From Saccharomycopsis phalli (lineage: Eukaryota > Ascomycota > Saccharomycetes > Ascoideales > Saccharomycopsidaceae), in NCBI GenBank assembly GCA_020342235.1, contig CP073214.1, forward strand, positions 62,001 to 126,000: a stretch of 64,000 bases of DNA. The letters are read 5' to 3'. The notes beneath the pieces were generated by a model. It made no database searches. It had not been told where the DNA came from and was given only the letters and a program-made list of their open reading frames with translations. Both the position numbers and the translations under genes were made by a program. Below are positions 17,088 to 26,499 of the stretch, in pieces. The number at the start of each line of letters is the position of its first letter. The stretch's first letter is position 1.

Positions 17088-20015
17088 ATGAATGACTCCT
17101 GGACAGCCGACACTCGTGGCGAGGGTCTAAATCAGGATTGGAACAGCAACGTCCGGGGGAGTAATAATAGCACCTCCAGACCCACAGGAAACTTTAGCGG
17201 AAGCGTCGGGGATAATTGGATTAACACAATTACTGCGCCTTTGCCTTCAATTACGACATCTGATGTCTCTGGATCTTTGCAGTTGAACAGTCAGATTGGT
17301 GGTTCTCGAACTAGGGCTCGGGCCGGTACTTTACCCTCGCGATTCAACGGCTCGACTCCGCACCCGAACATCCTAGGTAGCACTGCTCCAGTTGTGAATA
17401 GTAGCAATTCTTCAGCCTCCAACTTGCCGCTAAACATCTCACCCTTGTTAACACCAACCACGACCGGCAAGGACCCGTTTAGTGACATATTCAACTTCAA
17501 CAAAACTGTCACCCCTTCCACCTCCTCAAATACCTTGCATCCAGGCAGTAATGGAAAAAGGTTACGTTCAGGGTCACTCTTTGGCTTTGACTCGAGCATA
17601 TGGAGTAACAACAGTGAGGCACCTAGCATGTTGTTAGTCAACAACTCCAAGGAGTCTGTCAACCAGCCATTGCCTCCTGCTCAGCATCTTCCGGACTTCT
17701 CCAGAATCAGATCGTACACCACTACTAATGGTTTGAGCGATAAGCAATACCATCTTCCGTATGACGGAGTGAGTCCAGAACCGAAAAAAGTTCCATTAAT
17801 GGAAAACCAGGACTTTGAAGTCGTTAATGACCTTAATTTCATGAACCTGTTGAACGCGCAATTAGAGGCCCAGAGACCTCGCTCGCAAACATATTCTGAA
17901 AATCAGTACTTCAGCCCGGTTTCAGAGATTCCTCAGATGCCTCAAAATATTCATTTCCAGCGCCAGCAGGTGTTGGCCAGTAACCCGGTGCTGATAGATA
18001 ATGCCAAGGCCTCTAAATTAGAGTACACCTCGAGCTTCAACAATGCCACTTTGTCTCCAGGGAATACTTTGGTGTTATTGAACTTACCTCCGCTTAATTT
18101 GGGTGTCACCAACAGTTTGAATATCTATAAGTTATTGAGTAATTTTGGTAAAATCAACGCGGTTTATGTGTTTGAAGACAAAAACGACATTTCTACAATT
18201 ATCGAGGAAGAGTACCACGAGGAGAAAAAAGCCAGCGAGGGTGCTTCTGCACTTGTGGAGTTTGAGACTTTGGAAATGGCAATGAATGCCAAGGCCCAGT
18301 TGAGTCACAAGGAATTGTATCCAAACTACGTCTGTGTGATTGGGTTTGCAAAGATCCTCAAAAACGAGTACCTTGGCGACCCGGAAAAGCCGGTTGAAGC
18401 TGAAAACAATGAGGTGAAAAAGGACTTGCCTGAGGAGACCGGTCATATTGATAATGCTAGAAAGAACTTGTTACTTATTTCACAACCGTTGCCGTTCAAC
18501 GAAATCACTAGAAAGCTTGAAGAGATTTTGACAAAGTTTAGCCAATATAATGTGATTAACAAGGATGTTATTCAGCATACCATCAAAAATGCTAGCCAAT
18601 ACAAAGGCTTTGACAACGATTATGGTCCTTTGCCCGATCCTCTTCCAACTAGAGAATTTGACGCGCCGAAATTGAGGGAGATTCGTAAACAATTTGACTC
18701 CAACATGGTTAGCCAAGTTGAAATTGAAGAGATTGCCTTGGCGATGTATGAGGAGTTACCTGAGCTTTCCAGTGATTATATTGGAAACACGGTGGTACAG
18801 AAAATCTTTGAATCTTCAAGTGAGCCGGTAAAGGACATTGCTTTGAAAAAAGTTGCTCCGTATATTGCTCAAATGGGTATTCATAAAAACGGAACATGGG
18901 CTGGTCAAAAGATTATCAATGTTGCCAACACGGCCAGGCAGAAGGATCTTATAATTACGGCGTTGCATCCCTATGTTGCCCCGTTGTTCAAAGACGGGTT
19001 TGGAAATTATCTCATACAAGGATGCTTGAAGTTTGGTGCTCCTTGGAATGAATTTATAATTGAGGTGATTTGTTCCAAGTTTTGGCTATTGGCGCAAGAT
19101 AGATATGGATCTCGAGCTATCCGTGCAGCTTTGGAGAGTGGATACTGTACAGTGGAGCAGACCAGCTTGATTACTTCATTGATTGTTGTGTATGCTGAAT
19201 TCTTGGCTATTAACAACAATGGGGCATTGTTGTTGACCTGGTACTTGGATACCTGTAGTTTGAAGAACCGGCACTTGATTTTAACTGACAAGTTACTCTC
19301 TTGGTTAGTGGAGTTGTGCTACAATAAATTGGGTAGTTTGACGATTCTCAAGATTCTCAACAACAGGAATGACGTGACGTCTGGTGAGTTGATTCTTAAT
19401 ACGTTGTATGGGAAAATGAAGAAGAATTTTAATAGCGAGTCAGATGTGGAAGTCACTGTTACTGATAACTTGAGGCAGATTTTGAAGGAGTTTACCTATG
19501 GGCCTACGTTTATCCACAAGACGTTGTCTACGCCGTATATTATTGAGAACAATTACCGGCCGTTTATAATTGCGCAAATCAAGACTGCTCTTCTCCAGCT
19601 TAATGTGACTTCGTTCCAGCAAGGGTACAAGCGGTTGATTGATGAGGTGGGGTTGAACCACATGGACGTATCGAATACCCGGGTGAATGGCGGGAATTAC
19701 AATAACAAGCGGGCCATGCCGCCTCCTGGTATGAATGGCATGCCAATGGGCCAGCCAACCAACAACAACAACAATAACAACAAGCATAGTCCGAATAATA
19801 GTGGAAGGTTTGCGCCACTGCCGCAGTATGAGTACAATAATTATCAGCCACCGGGGTACTTTCCTACGCAGCAAGGGCCGTATACTGGGCAGTTTGGCCA
19901 CACGTACATGGGTTCAATGGGGCCGGCTGGCAATCTGTTTGAGCTGGCAATTTCGAGTCAGTTTGACAACCTAAATGTTAATGAAGACAAACAATATCAA
20001 AACTTTTATAGATAA
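17088..20015 (+). CDS. JSN1: Pumilio-family RNA-binding protein, Jsn1/Puf1-Puf2 type
   Basis: A 975-residue protein. The low-complexity N-terminus includes an RTRARAGTLPSRF phospho-site-like segment also seen in Jsn1/Puf2. An RRM-like domain (about 324-425; TLVLLNLPPLNLG, KINAVYVFED) precedes Pumilio repeats (about 555-850; YIGNTVVQKIFE, GTWAGQKIINVA, FGNYLIQGCLKFG, DRYGSRAIRAALE). The tail has an Asn run encoded near 19763. The RRM-plus-PUF layout is specific to the fungal Jsn1/Puf2 group, which bind 3' UTRs, often of membrane-protein mRNAs. The choice of JSN1 over PUF2 is by resemblance only. Confidence 0.85.
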   Translation: MNDSWTADTRGEGLNQDWNSNVRGSNNSTSRPTGNFSGSVGDNWINTITAPLPSITTSDVSGSLQLNSQIGGSRTRARAGTLPSRFNGSTPHPNILGSTAPVVNSSNSSASNLPLNISPLLTPTTTGKDPFSDIFNFNKTVTPSTSSNTLHPGSNGKRLRSGSLFGFDSSIWSNNSEAPSMLLVNNSKESVNQPLPPAQHLPDFSRIRSYTTTNGLSDKQYHLPYDGVSPEPKKVPLMENQDFEVVNDLNFMNLLNAQLEAQRPRSQTYSENQYFSPVSEIPQMPQNIHFQRQQVLASNPVLIDNAKASKLEYTSSFNNATLSPGNTLVLLNLPPLNLGVTNSLNIYKLLSNFGKINAVYVFEDKNDISTIIEEEYHEEKKASEGASALVEFETLEMAMNAKAQLSHKELYPNYVCVIGFAKILKNEYLGDPEKPVEAENNEVKKDLPEETGHIDNARKNLLLISQPLPFNEITRKLEEILTKFSQYNVINKDVIQHTIKNASQYKGFDNDYGPLPDPLPTREFDAPKLREIRKQFDSNMVSQVEIEEIALAMYEELPELSSDYIGNTVVQKIFESSSEPVKDIALKKVAPYIAQMGIHKNGTWAGQKIINVANTARQKDLIITALHPYVAPLFKDGFGNYLIQGCLKFGAPWNEFIIEVICSKFWLLAQDRYGSRAIRAALESGYCTVEQTSLITSLIVVYAEFLAINNNGALLLTWYLDTCSLKNRHLILTDKLLSWLVELCYNKLGSLTILKILNNRNDVTSGELILNTLYGKMKKNFNSESDVEVTVTDNLRQILKEFTYGPTFIHKTLSTPYIIENNYRPFIIAQIKTALLQLNVTSFQQGYKRLIDEVGLNHMDVSNTRVNGGNYNNKRAMPPPGMNGMPMGQPTNNNNNNNKHSPNNSGRFAPLPQYEYNNYQPPGYFPTQQGPYTGQFGHTYMGSMGPAGNLFELAISSQFDNLNVNEDKQYQNFYR

Positions 20016-20362
20016 TGAAATTCATGGCTAATATATTAAAACAAAGATAGCAAATGTAGAGATTACGGCGAGTTTTTTCCCATTTACCGGGAATAATATT
20101 CCAGAGAGAAACCCGAGGGAGAGCCCCATCAGGGGGATGCTCCGGGTAATGTACATGAAACTTTTCTTTGAAAATGGACGCAAAAAAAAAATATTTTTCA
20201 TAGTCAACGAACGACCTGAAAAAAAACTGGTACTTGCAGGATTGGATCAGAAAATTTGATTTGCAAAAACACTTGGACGTTTGATATCATCTAATAATTG
20301 AGGCGGTTGTTATCAATTATTTGCGCTAGTACTTATCACGGGAATCATAAAAATTTTTACAA
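20016..20362. other. JSN1-SRO9 intergenic region with a hairpin
   Basis: A 347-bp gap. It includes the perfect palindrome GGAATAATATTCC (20090-20102), a GC-rich hairpin with an overlapping Reb1-like site (20111-20149), and poly(dA) tracts near 20180 and 20218. Confidence 0.65.
20143..20149 (+). promoter_or_regulatory. Reb1-like site (CGGGTAA)
   Basis: CGGGTAA lies 214 bp upstream of the SRO9-type ATG and forms part of the 3' arm of the hairpin described separately. Confidence 0.45.
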
Positions 20363-21688
20363 ATGTCCATTCTGTACGCTCATATCGCTGCCGGGACCAA
20401 GTCTGAGTCTGGTAGTGAATCGGTGGAGGAATCCACTGTCAGTTCCAGCAACACTGTGGAGAACAGCGAGCGGAGTGCTGCTGCTGTTTCCGATGAGACC
20501 AGTGTGGAAGGAAGCCAGGAGGAAGTGGTTGAGTCGGCTGCTATCAATACTTCCAGCAAGAAGACGACAAAGAAGGTACAGTCGAATCTTGCGCCAGCAC
20601 CGGTTCCGCTGGTGAGTGCCTGGGGGTCCAAGGGCGAGGCGCAAGGTTCCGGGAAGCTCGTGGACGCTGCAAACTGGCCTAGTCCGTTGTCGGCGATCCA
20701 AGACGTTACTCTGGAGTCGACCAAGAAGCCGGTTGCGAAAAACTCTGGTAAAGAGAAATGGGTGCCATATCAGGCTGCTGCTGTGGTAATTTCGCCGGCC
20801 AGCAGTGCAGTGAAGCCAAACAAGGCGCACAGCAAGCGGAACAACAAGAAGAAGGCGGTTGCCAAGGTGAATGGCGGGAAGCTCAACAAGGTGAGTGCCA
20901 AGCGAAGCGTCAGTGGCGGAGCAAAGGCAAGCGAGAGCGAGGAGCCAAAGGCTGAGGAGCCTGCGGAGGAGTTCAAGGCTGAGGAGAAAAAAGATGCCAA
21001 GGCCAATGGGGCCGAGAAACACAACTACCATCAAAGCAATCCAAACTACAACTACAACAAGGGATTTTATTCCAACAACGCGAGATACATTCGCGCCAAC
21101 TACAACCCGTACAAGGGCAAACACTTTGGCAACAAACATTACTACAACAACAATGCTCACGGCAAGGCCAATGGGTACAACATCTTCAAGCAGCAAAGCA
21201 TACCATATGTGCAGGGCTTCATTCCTCAGCAGCCGCAACAGGCCCTGTTGCCGGCCAACTTCTACCCACCGTTCAATGGCGGGTACTACAACGGAGACAT
21301 GATGCTCCCACCGCAACAGCCATACTACGGCGAGTATGTTGCGCCAAACTTCCAGCTCAATGCCGTGATAGAGCAGTTGAACTACTACTTCTCCACCGAC
21401 AACTTGGTCAACGACCTCTACCTCAGAAAGCAAATGAATGCCGAGGGGTTTATTCCAATTGCAACCATTGGCAACTTCTACCGGATGCAGACCTTGACTG
21501 GAGGCAGCTACGAGTTGGTGGTCGAGGCCTTGAAGGCCCTCAGCCACATTGAAGTCCAGGGCGACTTTGTCAGATTGAGACAGGACTATGAGCAGTGGAT
21601 CTTGCCGGCCGATAAGGAGGGCGAGGAGCAAACTGGGGAGGAGGAAGCTTTGGCCAGCGAGGTCGGAGCATTGAAAGTGTCGGAGTAG
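20363..21688 (+). CDS. SRO9: La-motif RNA-binding protein, Sro9/Slf1 type
   Basis: A 441-residue protein. Residues 1-320 are disordered: Ser/Glu-rich, then Lys/Ala-rich, then Asn/Tyr-rich (NYNKGFYSNNARYIRANYNP). The conserved La motif is at about 330-415 (QLNYYFSTDNLVNDLYLRKQ, GFIPIATIGNFYRM). The short acidic tail has no RRM, as in LARP1-like fungal Sro9/Slf1. These cytoplasmic proteins bind mRNA and ribosomes and influence translation and copper or oxidative stress tolerance. The N-terminal half is GC-rich and Ala/Lys-biased compared with neighbours. Confidence 0.88.
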   Translation: MSILYAHIAAGTKSESGSESVEESTVSSSNTVENSERSAAAVSDETSVEGSQEEVVESAAINTSSKKTTKKVQSNLAPAPVPLVSAWGSKGEAQGSGKLVDAANWPSPLSAIQDVTLESTKKPVAKNSGKEKWVPYQAAAVVISPASSAVKPNKAHSKRNNKKKAVAKVNGGKLNKVSAKRSVSGGAKASESEEPKAEEPAEEFKAEEKKDAKANGAEKHNYHQSNPNYNYNKGFYSNNARYIRANYNPYKGKHFGNKHYYNNNAHGKANGYNIFKQQSIPYVQGFIPQQPQQALLPANFYPPFNGGYYNGDMMLPPQQPYYGEYVAPNFQLNAVIEQLNYYFSTDNLVNDLYLRKQMNAEGFIPIATIGNFYRMQTLTGGSYELVVEALKALSHIEVQGDFVRLRQDYEQWILPADKEGEEQTGEEEALASEVGALKVSE

Positions 21689-22022
21689 CTTTCAGACTTG
21701 AGTGCCTGGCGCTGTTAAACTTCTATTCATCCGTATATATATTTTTATAACACCCATTTGCATACTAACCCTTGTTAATGACGCCTGTTGTCTCCACCAT
21801 GGAATAACCATAAAAATATTACAAAAGACCAAAAAAAAAAAATAAGGAATACGCAAAAAGCCAAAAAAAAAAAAATTTAGAAGGTTCTCAGACTAATGAA
21901 TAATGTTATTCAATATATACCATCATACATTGTGAGTAGTGGGCATGTATTTTTCTCGTGTGTGCGGATGTTGATTGTCAAATTTCAGTCGCGTAAAATT
22001 CCACACCTTGTATACATACACC
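21689..22022. other. SRO9-CHZ1 intergenic region
   Basis: A 334-bp gap with two poly(dA) runs of 12-13 bases around 21830 and 21865 in a partly repeated context (CCAAAAAAAAAAAA), the kind of nucleosome-excluding DNA found in yeast promoters. No gene seen. Confidence 0.6.
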
Positions 22023-22535
22023 ATGTCTGACGCCGATAATCAGCCAGTAATTGACGAGAAAAAACCAGAAGAATCACCAACTGAGGTCAAGGAATCCCCA
22101 ATTGAGGCAAAGGAGTCCCCAATTGAGGCAAAGCCAGCCAATGGCAACGGAACCCCGCTGGAAACTCAGCAAACAGACTCTACCAAGCGAAAGTTGCCAG
22201 ACTCAAAGACTGACAAGAAGCACAAGAAGAGACGTCACCGGAGAAACTACGACGATCCTCCGGCCGAAGATGACGACAAGGATGATGACGAAGACTCGGA
22301 CGCAGTGGACGACGAGCAGCTCGAATTGAACGACGATAATGACGTCGAAGACGACTTGGTCGAGATTGACACCTCGAATATCATCACCGGGTCTCGGACA
22401 AGAGGCAAGAAAATCGACTATGCGAAAACCGCAGAGAAATTGAAGCAGGAGGCTGCCGAGAAGACCTCGGGGGAAAACGGTGCGGAAGATGACGACGAAG
22501 AAGACGATGAGGACTTCAAGCCAGAAGAAAAATAG
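22023..22535 (+). CDS. CHZ1: Histone H2A.Z-H2B chaperone Chz1
   Basis: A 170-residue, highly charged, intrinsically disordered protein. A KESPIEA repeat (a 21-bp duplication near 22090-22130) precedes a basic patch (KKHKKRRHRRNYDD), Asp/Glu runs and the CHZ motif (about residues 110-130; DLVEIDTSNIITGSRTRGKK, IDYAKTAEKL). Chz1 escorts H2A.Z-H2B dimers to SWR1. The motif is the diagnostic part. I start at the ATG at 22023 (MSDADNQPV); the frame continues upstream but similarity does not. It is convergent with YPT31. Confidence 0.9.
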   Translation: MSDADNQPVIDEKKPEESPTEVKESPIEAKESPIEAKPANGNGTPLETQQTDSTKRKLPDSKTDKKHKKRRHRRNYDDPPAEDDDKDDDEDSDAVDDEQLELNDDNDVEDDLVEIDTSNIITGSRTRGKKIDYAKTAEKLKQEAAEKTSGENGAEDDDEEDDEDFKPEEK

Positions 22536-22635
22536 CTACAGTGCAGTTGACATGAGATTTATTGTAGGATAATAAAACAAAGTGCGGATAATTTAAATAT
22601 AAAAAAAAACACACATATACACATATATAACGCCT

Positions 22636-23342
22636 TTAGCAGCAGTTGTTAGCTTTGGATGGTTTGGTATCTTTAGGGTTAGGTGTCAAGCTGATTGTAG
22701 GACCGTCGCCCGGCTTGGCGCCCGTGTAATCATTCAGGTCAAATTGGTGCTTGCTAACCATTTCGTAAATGCTCTTCAATAACTGGTGGAACGACAAATC
22801 CACATTCTCGGCGTTCAAGGCCGAAGCCTCGGTGAACAATAACTGGTTTTCCGCGGCGAAATGCTTGGCCTCGTCGGTAGGAACCGCCCGCAAGTGGTCC
22901 AAGTCAGACTTATTTCCAACCAACTCGATTATGATGTTTGCGTCGGCCTTCTCCTTCATTTCCTTCAACCATCTCGAAACGCTCTCGTACGACTCTGATT
23001 TGGAAATGTCATAGACCACAAGCGCGCCGACGGCCCCTCTATAATAAGCACTAGTAATCGCCCGGTATCGTTCTTGGCCGGCGGTATCCCAGATTTGTGC
23101 TTTCACTCGTTTGCCGTCGATTTCCACAGTTCTTGTAGCAAACTCGACACCAATAGTGGATCTAGACTCGATATTAAACTCGTTCCGAGTGAATCGGGAT
23201 AGTAAATTCGACTTGCCTACTCCTGAATCCCCGATCAATACAACTGGTTGAATTAGTAAAAAAAAACGGCCGATCCCTAACTGTTGTCGTACTCACTCTT
23301 GAAAAGATACTCGTAGTCATATGAATAATCGTTGTCTGACAT
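22636..23342 (-). CDS. YPT31: Rab11-type GTPase Ypt31/Ypt32, spliced
   Basis: Exon 1 is 23342-23297 and exon 2 23243-22636, around a 53-bp intron; the product is 217 residues. The first exon gives [15 protein letters not shown] and splicing completes [13 protein letters not shown] (P-loop 20-27). Switch [33 protein letters not shown] and the C-terminal NCC prenylation site are intact. The N-terminus closely matches yeast Ypt31. Ypt31/32 drive trans-Golgi exit and endosomal recycling and recruit Sec2, whose gene is also in this window. A Reb1-like site lies 144 bp upstream. Confidence 0.96.
23244..23296 (-). other. 53-bp intron in YPT31
   Basis: Donor GTGAGT, branch TACTAAT, acceptor TCAACCAG with the AG 8 nt after the branch. 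It splits the Ile codon just before the P-loop. Confidence 0.92.
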
Positions 23343-23485
23343 TTTAACGCTTCTATGTTGCACAAAATATATAATCTCTCTATCCTAAACGTGCTCGTTA
23401 TTCCGTGGAATCTCAAATACTGAAAACCAAAACTTGTTAGGTTTCCGCTTTCGTATCTCAATCGAAAAAGATGCTACATGTCAGC

Positions 23486-23492
23486 CGGGTAA
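23486..23492 (+). promoter_or_regulatory. Reb1-like site (CGGGTAA)
   Basis: CCGGGTAA, 144 bp upstream of the YPT31 ATG, between YPT31 and the SMB1 stop. Confidence 0.5.
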
Positions 23493-23633
23493 AAAACCAT
23501 CTGTCCTCGGCCCACCCCTGACGGACATGGGCATACAGGTCAAGTCAATGTTTTAATATATTTACACTTTTTGTAATTAAGTCGTATGATAGCTGGTGCA
23601 GCCGCAATTTGTATTCATGTTAGTTTCCCGCTA

Positions 23634-24152
23634 TTAACTTCGCTTAAATCCTGGCGGCGGCTGGAAAGTTTTGGCAGTTTTTATTGGTGCTCTCAAAGCA
23701 CTGGCCAACTGCTTATCTTTGCTGTTGCTCTTCAATGGCTTCATGACACCAGATCCCGAAGGCACTTTTTTACTCAATCCCAACCTTACAGAACTGCTGA
23801 TTGCCGGAGCTGACTCAATTGATGTCCCCACCACATTGACACCTCGTAGTATTATTAACCCCAACACTCTTTTATCTTCCTTCACCAAGTCACTGGTGTC
23901 AAGCGCCCCGTTTCTCTTTGCATCTTTTATCGCATATTTTGACTTTTTTGTTAGCCTGAATTCCTCTGCTTCTGCTAGAACCAAGTTCATATACTTATCA
24001 AAGGCCAAGAGCTCTCCAATTATTGTCCGCCCGTCCAACGTCACTACTCTAAGCCGATAATGAATCAAGTCAGCAAGCCTTGTCTTTTTCGATATCAGTA
24101 AATTGTTCTACATGTTAGTTTCGTCTCCTCAAAAAAATATAGCACTTACCAT
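23634..24152 (-). CDS. SMB1: Spliceosomal SmB protein, first exon is the ATG only
   Basis: Exon 1 is just the ATG (24152-24150); exon 2 is 24107-23634; intron 42 bp; product 158 residues. The join gives an N-terminus ending KKTRLADLIHYRLRVVTLDGR, the Sm1 fold start seen in other SmB proteins. It continues GELLAFDKYMNLVLAEAEE, Sm2 (KRVLGLIILRGVNVV) and the C-terminal FQPPPGFKRS shared with yeast Smb1. SmB is one of seven core ring proteins of U1, U2, U4 and U5 snRNPs. Without splicing, no ATG precedes the Sm domain. The gene starts only 55 bp from the ECM25 stop, with a CACGTG between them. Confidence 0.94.
24108..24149 (-). other. 42-bp intron directly after the SMB1 start codon
   Basis: ATG|GTAAGT donor, branch AACTAAC, acceptor ATGTAG ending 6 nt after the branch motif. 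Confidence 0.9.
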
Positions 24153-24199
24153 TTGTGGTTAAACATCTACAAAAAAACATTGAAAAACCAGTTCATTGT

Positions 24200-24205
24200 C
24201 ACGTG
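24200..24205. promoter_or_regulatory. CACGTG E-box upstream of SMB1
   Basis: TCACGTGA lies 48 bp before the SMB1 ATG, in the 55-bp gap to the ECM25 stop. Confidence 0.5.
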
Positions 24206-24207
24206 AT

Positions 24208-26190
24208 TTATAAAGATGATAAGATTTCCATCGACTCAAGCCGCTCTTCAAACAAGAGCGCCAACTTCTCCACATTCCCATTCTGGATCCCCGCGTACTT
24301 CTTCTTGTCCGCATGGAAGAAATCCGGCTCCGTCACTTTTTTGATTTTTCTTGGCGGAGGTGCCGGCTTCTTCGGCACTGACGCCGCTGAAGACACAGAA
24401 TCGATCGATGTCGTCGACGTCTTCTTCTTCGTCGTATTTTGTATCGTATATGAACCGTAGGATGAGGACGAGGTATTCGCAGAAGACGCCTGTTCCGCCA
24501 TGCTGGAGTTGGAGGGCTTCTTGCCCACCAGTGATACACTGGACAGTAGACTTTCCTGAGAACTATTCACTGGTCTGGAAGGCGGTGCTGGAGGAGGAAT
24601 CTTGAGCAGCACGCTTTCTTGATTCACTCTTCGTGGGGGTCTTGGAGGAGCTGTCTCGGACAGCAAGGGCTGGGGCTTTGATTTGAAGCTGAGATTGGTC
24701 ATTTTGTTTAGAATTTCATTAGAGTTGCTGTCGGATAAAGGCTTAAAGTACGTCTTGATGCTGGACTTTATCTGCGAGATTTTCTGGGAGCCTGCGTTTT
24801 CCTTTTCTGGAGAAGCTGCTTCCAAGTCATCCATAGACACAAGCTCCTTGTAGTTGGCATTTGACACCACGTTGAAGTTATTCAAGTTCTGCGAGCCCAA
24901 TTTCCGTAGAATTAGCTCATCATCGGAAATAAAGGCCCTAGTATTATTTATCGGACCAGTGCCGAGGTAACTCTGAAGCACCTTCAACGTAGTGCCCGAA
25001 GTGGCTTCCAGAGATTGCGGATTCCTCGATGGAGGCAGCGCCGCCTTTTTCATTTTGTTCACATTAATGTCCACAAAGGGCCAGAGCTTGATGAATTCCT
25101 TGATGAAGTGGCCTCCACGTTTATGTTGTTCCTCGGAAGCATCTATGATATACCCACAAAGAAACTTGACAAGAAACAGACACAACTTATTCAAGTATGC
25201 ATCGTCAGATTTGCTGCTGTTCCCAGAAAGATGCTGTATATCATTAACTACCATGGGGCAGATGAAATTGTTCATGATATCATTCAATATTGGCTGATGA
25301 CAGGTGGCATTTGAGAGTATCTGATTGATGGTTGCCAAGCTGGGGCTACTGCAATGCTGAATATTATCCAAGACAAACAATGCTTCTCCTGGAGGAAGCT
25401 TCTTGAGAAAATACTTCCAAAGATTAATAAGCGTGAAAATATCAAACTGGTCAAGCGTCACCAACTGGTTTCGGGAAATACAGTCCTGAAGTATGCTGCT
25501 TCTAAACAAAAGATTGGGCGAGTTATTGTGAAACAATACCAATGGGTATTTAGATGGCGCTGCGTAGTACTTCTGAAGAATCTTGGTAAACACTAGATTG
25601 TAGTAGTACCAGGCTAGCTGGTTGGCCGGGATTATAGGAAGGCCGTATACCTCCGGCAAATGTATGGGTATTATAATTTTCTGGAACACAGGGCTGTCAG
25701 GAGATCTTTCACATTGATAGTTCGCCAAGCTGATGTTTATCTTGGTGATGTCAATGTGCTTGGACAAGTCCGAGATACTCGAGATGTGCAACACTTTGCC
25801 CTGATTAAGGAATTTGGAACTCACCAAGTTCTTCAATACCTCAGTTAGCACTCTTATCCACCAAGATTCGTGGACAACATACAACTTTCTCAAGAACTTC
25901 TTCTTGTTGTCAGGTATCAAGCTAAAAGCCTTGACCCCCCACACCCAGCTGAACTTAATGGGTTCTTCACCATTACCTGTAGATTCGCTGTGGTTTGACA
26001 ATCCCGCAGTGAAGAATACTAGCGAGTAGTTGTGGTCCGGGATCTTTTGAACAAGCAACTTGATCAAGCCAAGGAAGTTGCACTGGCTTGGATTTGGAAG
26101 TAGTGTGGAATCCAACACGTAAATTGGGTCTTTTGTAGAAGGGTCATAAGTCTTTGACTTATAGAATATTTCATTCAAGTCTATAAACAT
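24208..26190 (-). CDS. ECM25: Ecm25-like protein (CRAL-TRIO/RhoGAP-type fold)
   Basis: A 660-residue protein. Its N-terminal half matches yeast Ecm25 (FIDLNEIFYKSKTYDPS, PIYVLDSTLLP, WVWGVKAFSLIPDNKKKF, LYVVHESWWIRVLTEV); this is a Sec14-like segment followed by a RhoGAP-like helical domain with doubtful catalytic ability. The C-terminal third is disordered, with poly-proline SH3-type sites (PPRPPRR, PPPAPPSRP, KKPAPPPRKIKK), and it ends EKLALLFEERLESMEIL, a block also found at the end of yeast Ecm25. Ecm25 is linked to polarity and cell-wall organisation; its biochemical role is unsettled. It is divergent from the ATP11-like gene. Confidence 0.85.
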   Translation of the reverse strand: MFIDLNEIFYKSKTYDPSTKDPIYVLDSTLLPNPSQCNFLGLIKLLVQKIPDHNYSLVFFTAGLSNHSESTGNGEEPIKFSWVWGVKAFSLIPDNKKKFLRKLYVVHESWWIRVLTEVLKNLVSSKFLNQGKVLHISSISDLSKHIDITKINISLANYQCERSPDSPVFQKIIIPIHLPEVYGLPIIPANQLAWYYYNLVFTKILQKYYAAPSKYPLVLFHNNSPNLLFRSSILQDCISRNQLVTLDQFDIFTLINLWKYFLKKLPPGEALFVLDNIQHCSSPSLATINQILSNATCHQPILNDIMNNFICPMVVNDIQHLSGNSSKSDDAYLNKLCLFLVKFLCGYIIDASEEQHKRGGHFIKEFIKLWPFVDINVNKMKKAALPPSRNPQSLEATSGTTLKVLQSYLGTGPINNTRAFISDDELILRKLGSQNLNNFNVVSNANYKELVSMDDLEAASPEKENAGSQKISQIKSSIKTYFKPLSDSNSNEILNKMTNLSFKSKPQPLLSETAPPRPPRRVNQESVLLKIPPPAPPSRPVNSSQESLLSSVSLVGKKPSNSSMAEQASSANTSSSSYGSYTIQNTTKKKTSTTSIDSVSSAASVPKKPAPPPRKIKKVTEPDFFHADKKKYAGIQNGNVEKLALLFEERLESMEILSSL

Positions 26191-26499
26191 GGTTCATCTG
26201 GCTTCTAAAAACAATGCTCGTCAGAGATTTGGCACAGCATATACTTTTAGCTCGAAAAAGGTAAACACTTTCATTCCGAAAACGGTCAATCAAAAATAAC
26301 CCAAACCAGGAGTACCATTACCCGAACAATAATTTGTCCTTGGGCCGAAGCGGTCGTATGCGAATTTATTCTAGATTATTAATTATATTCACCCATGTAT
26401 TCATTATAATATTGCCAAACTCCACCAATCATGCAATTGGCTAGGGTGTTGCCATTTTAGGTGCGACAAAAAAAACTCGACAAAGCATTTTGCTGTTCC
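26191..26499. other. Divergent promoter ECM25 / ATP11-like
   Basis: A 309-bp gap with a Reb1-like TTACCCG at 26318-26324. It also contains a short frame beginning MQLARVLPF (26431-26460), closed by a stop and in phase with the ATP11-like gene. Confidence 0.6.
26318..26324 (+). promoter_or_regulatory. Reb1-like site (TTACCCG)
   Basis: It lies 128 bp from the ECM25 ATG and 176 bp from the ATP11-like ATG. Confidence 0.5.

Noticed and set aside
20357-21631. 424-codon frame antisense to SRO9
   Set aside because: Its length comes from the GC-rich, low-complexity SRO9 coding sequence; the Leu/Val-rich product has no family resemblance, while the sense frame has a clear La motif.
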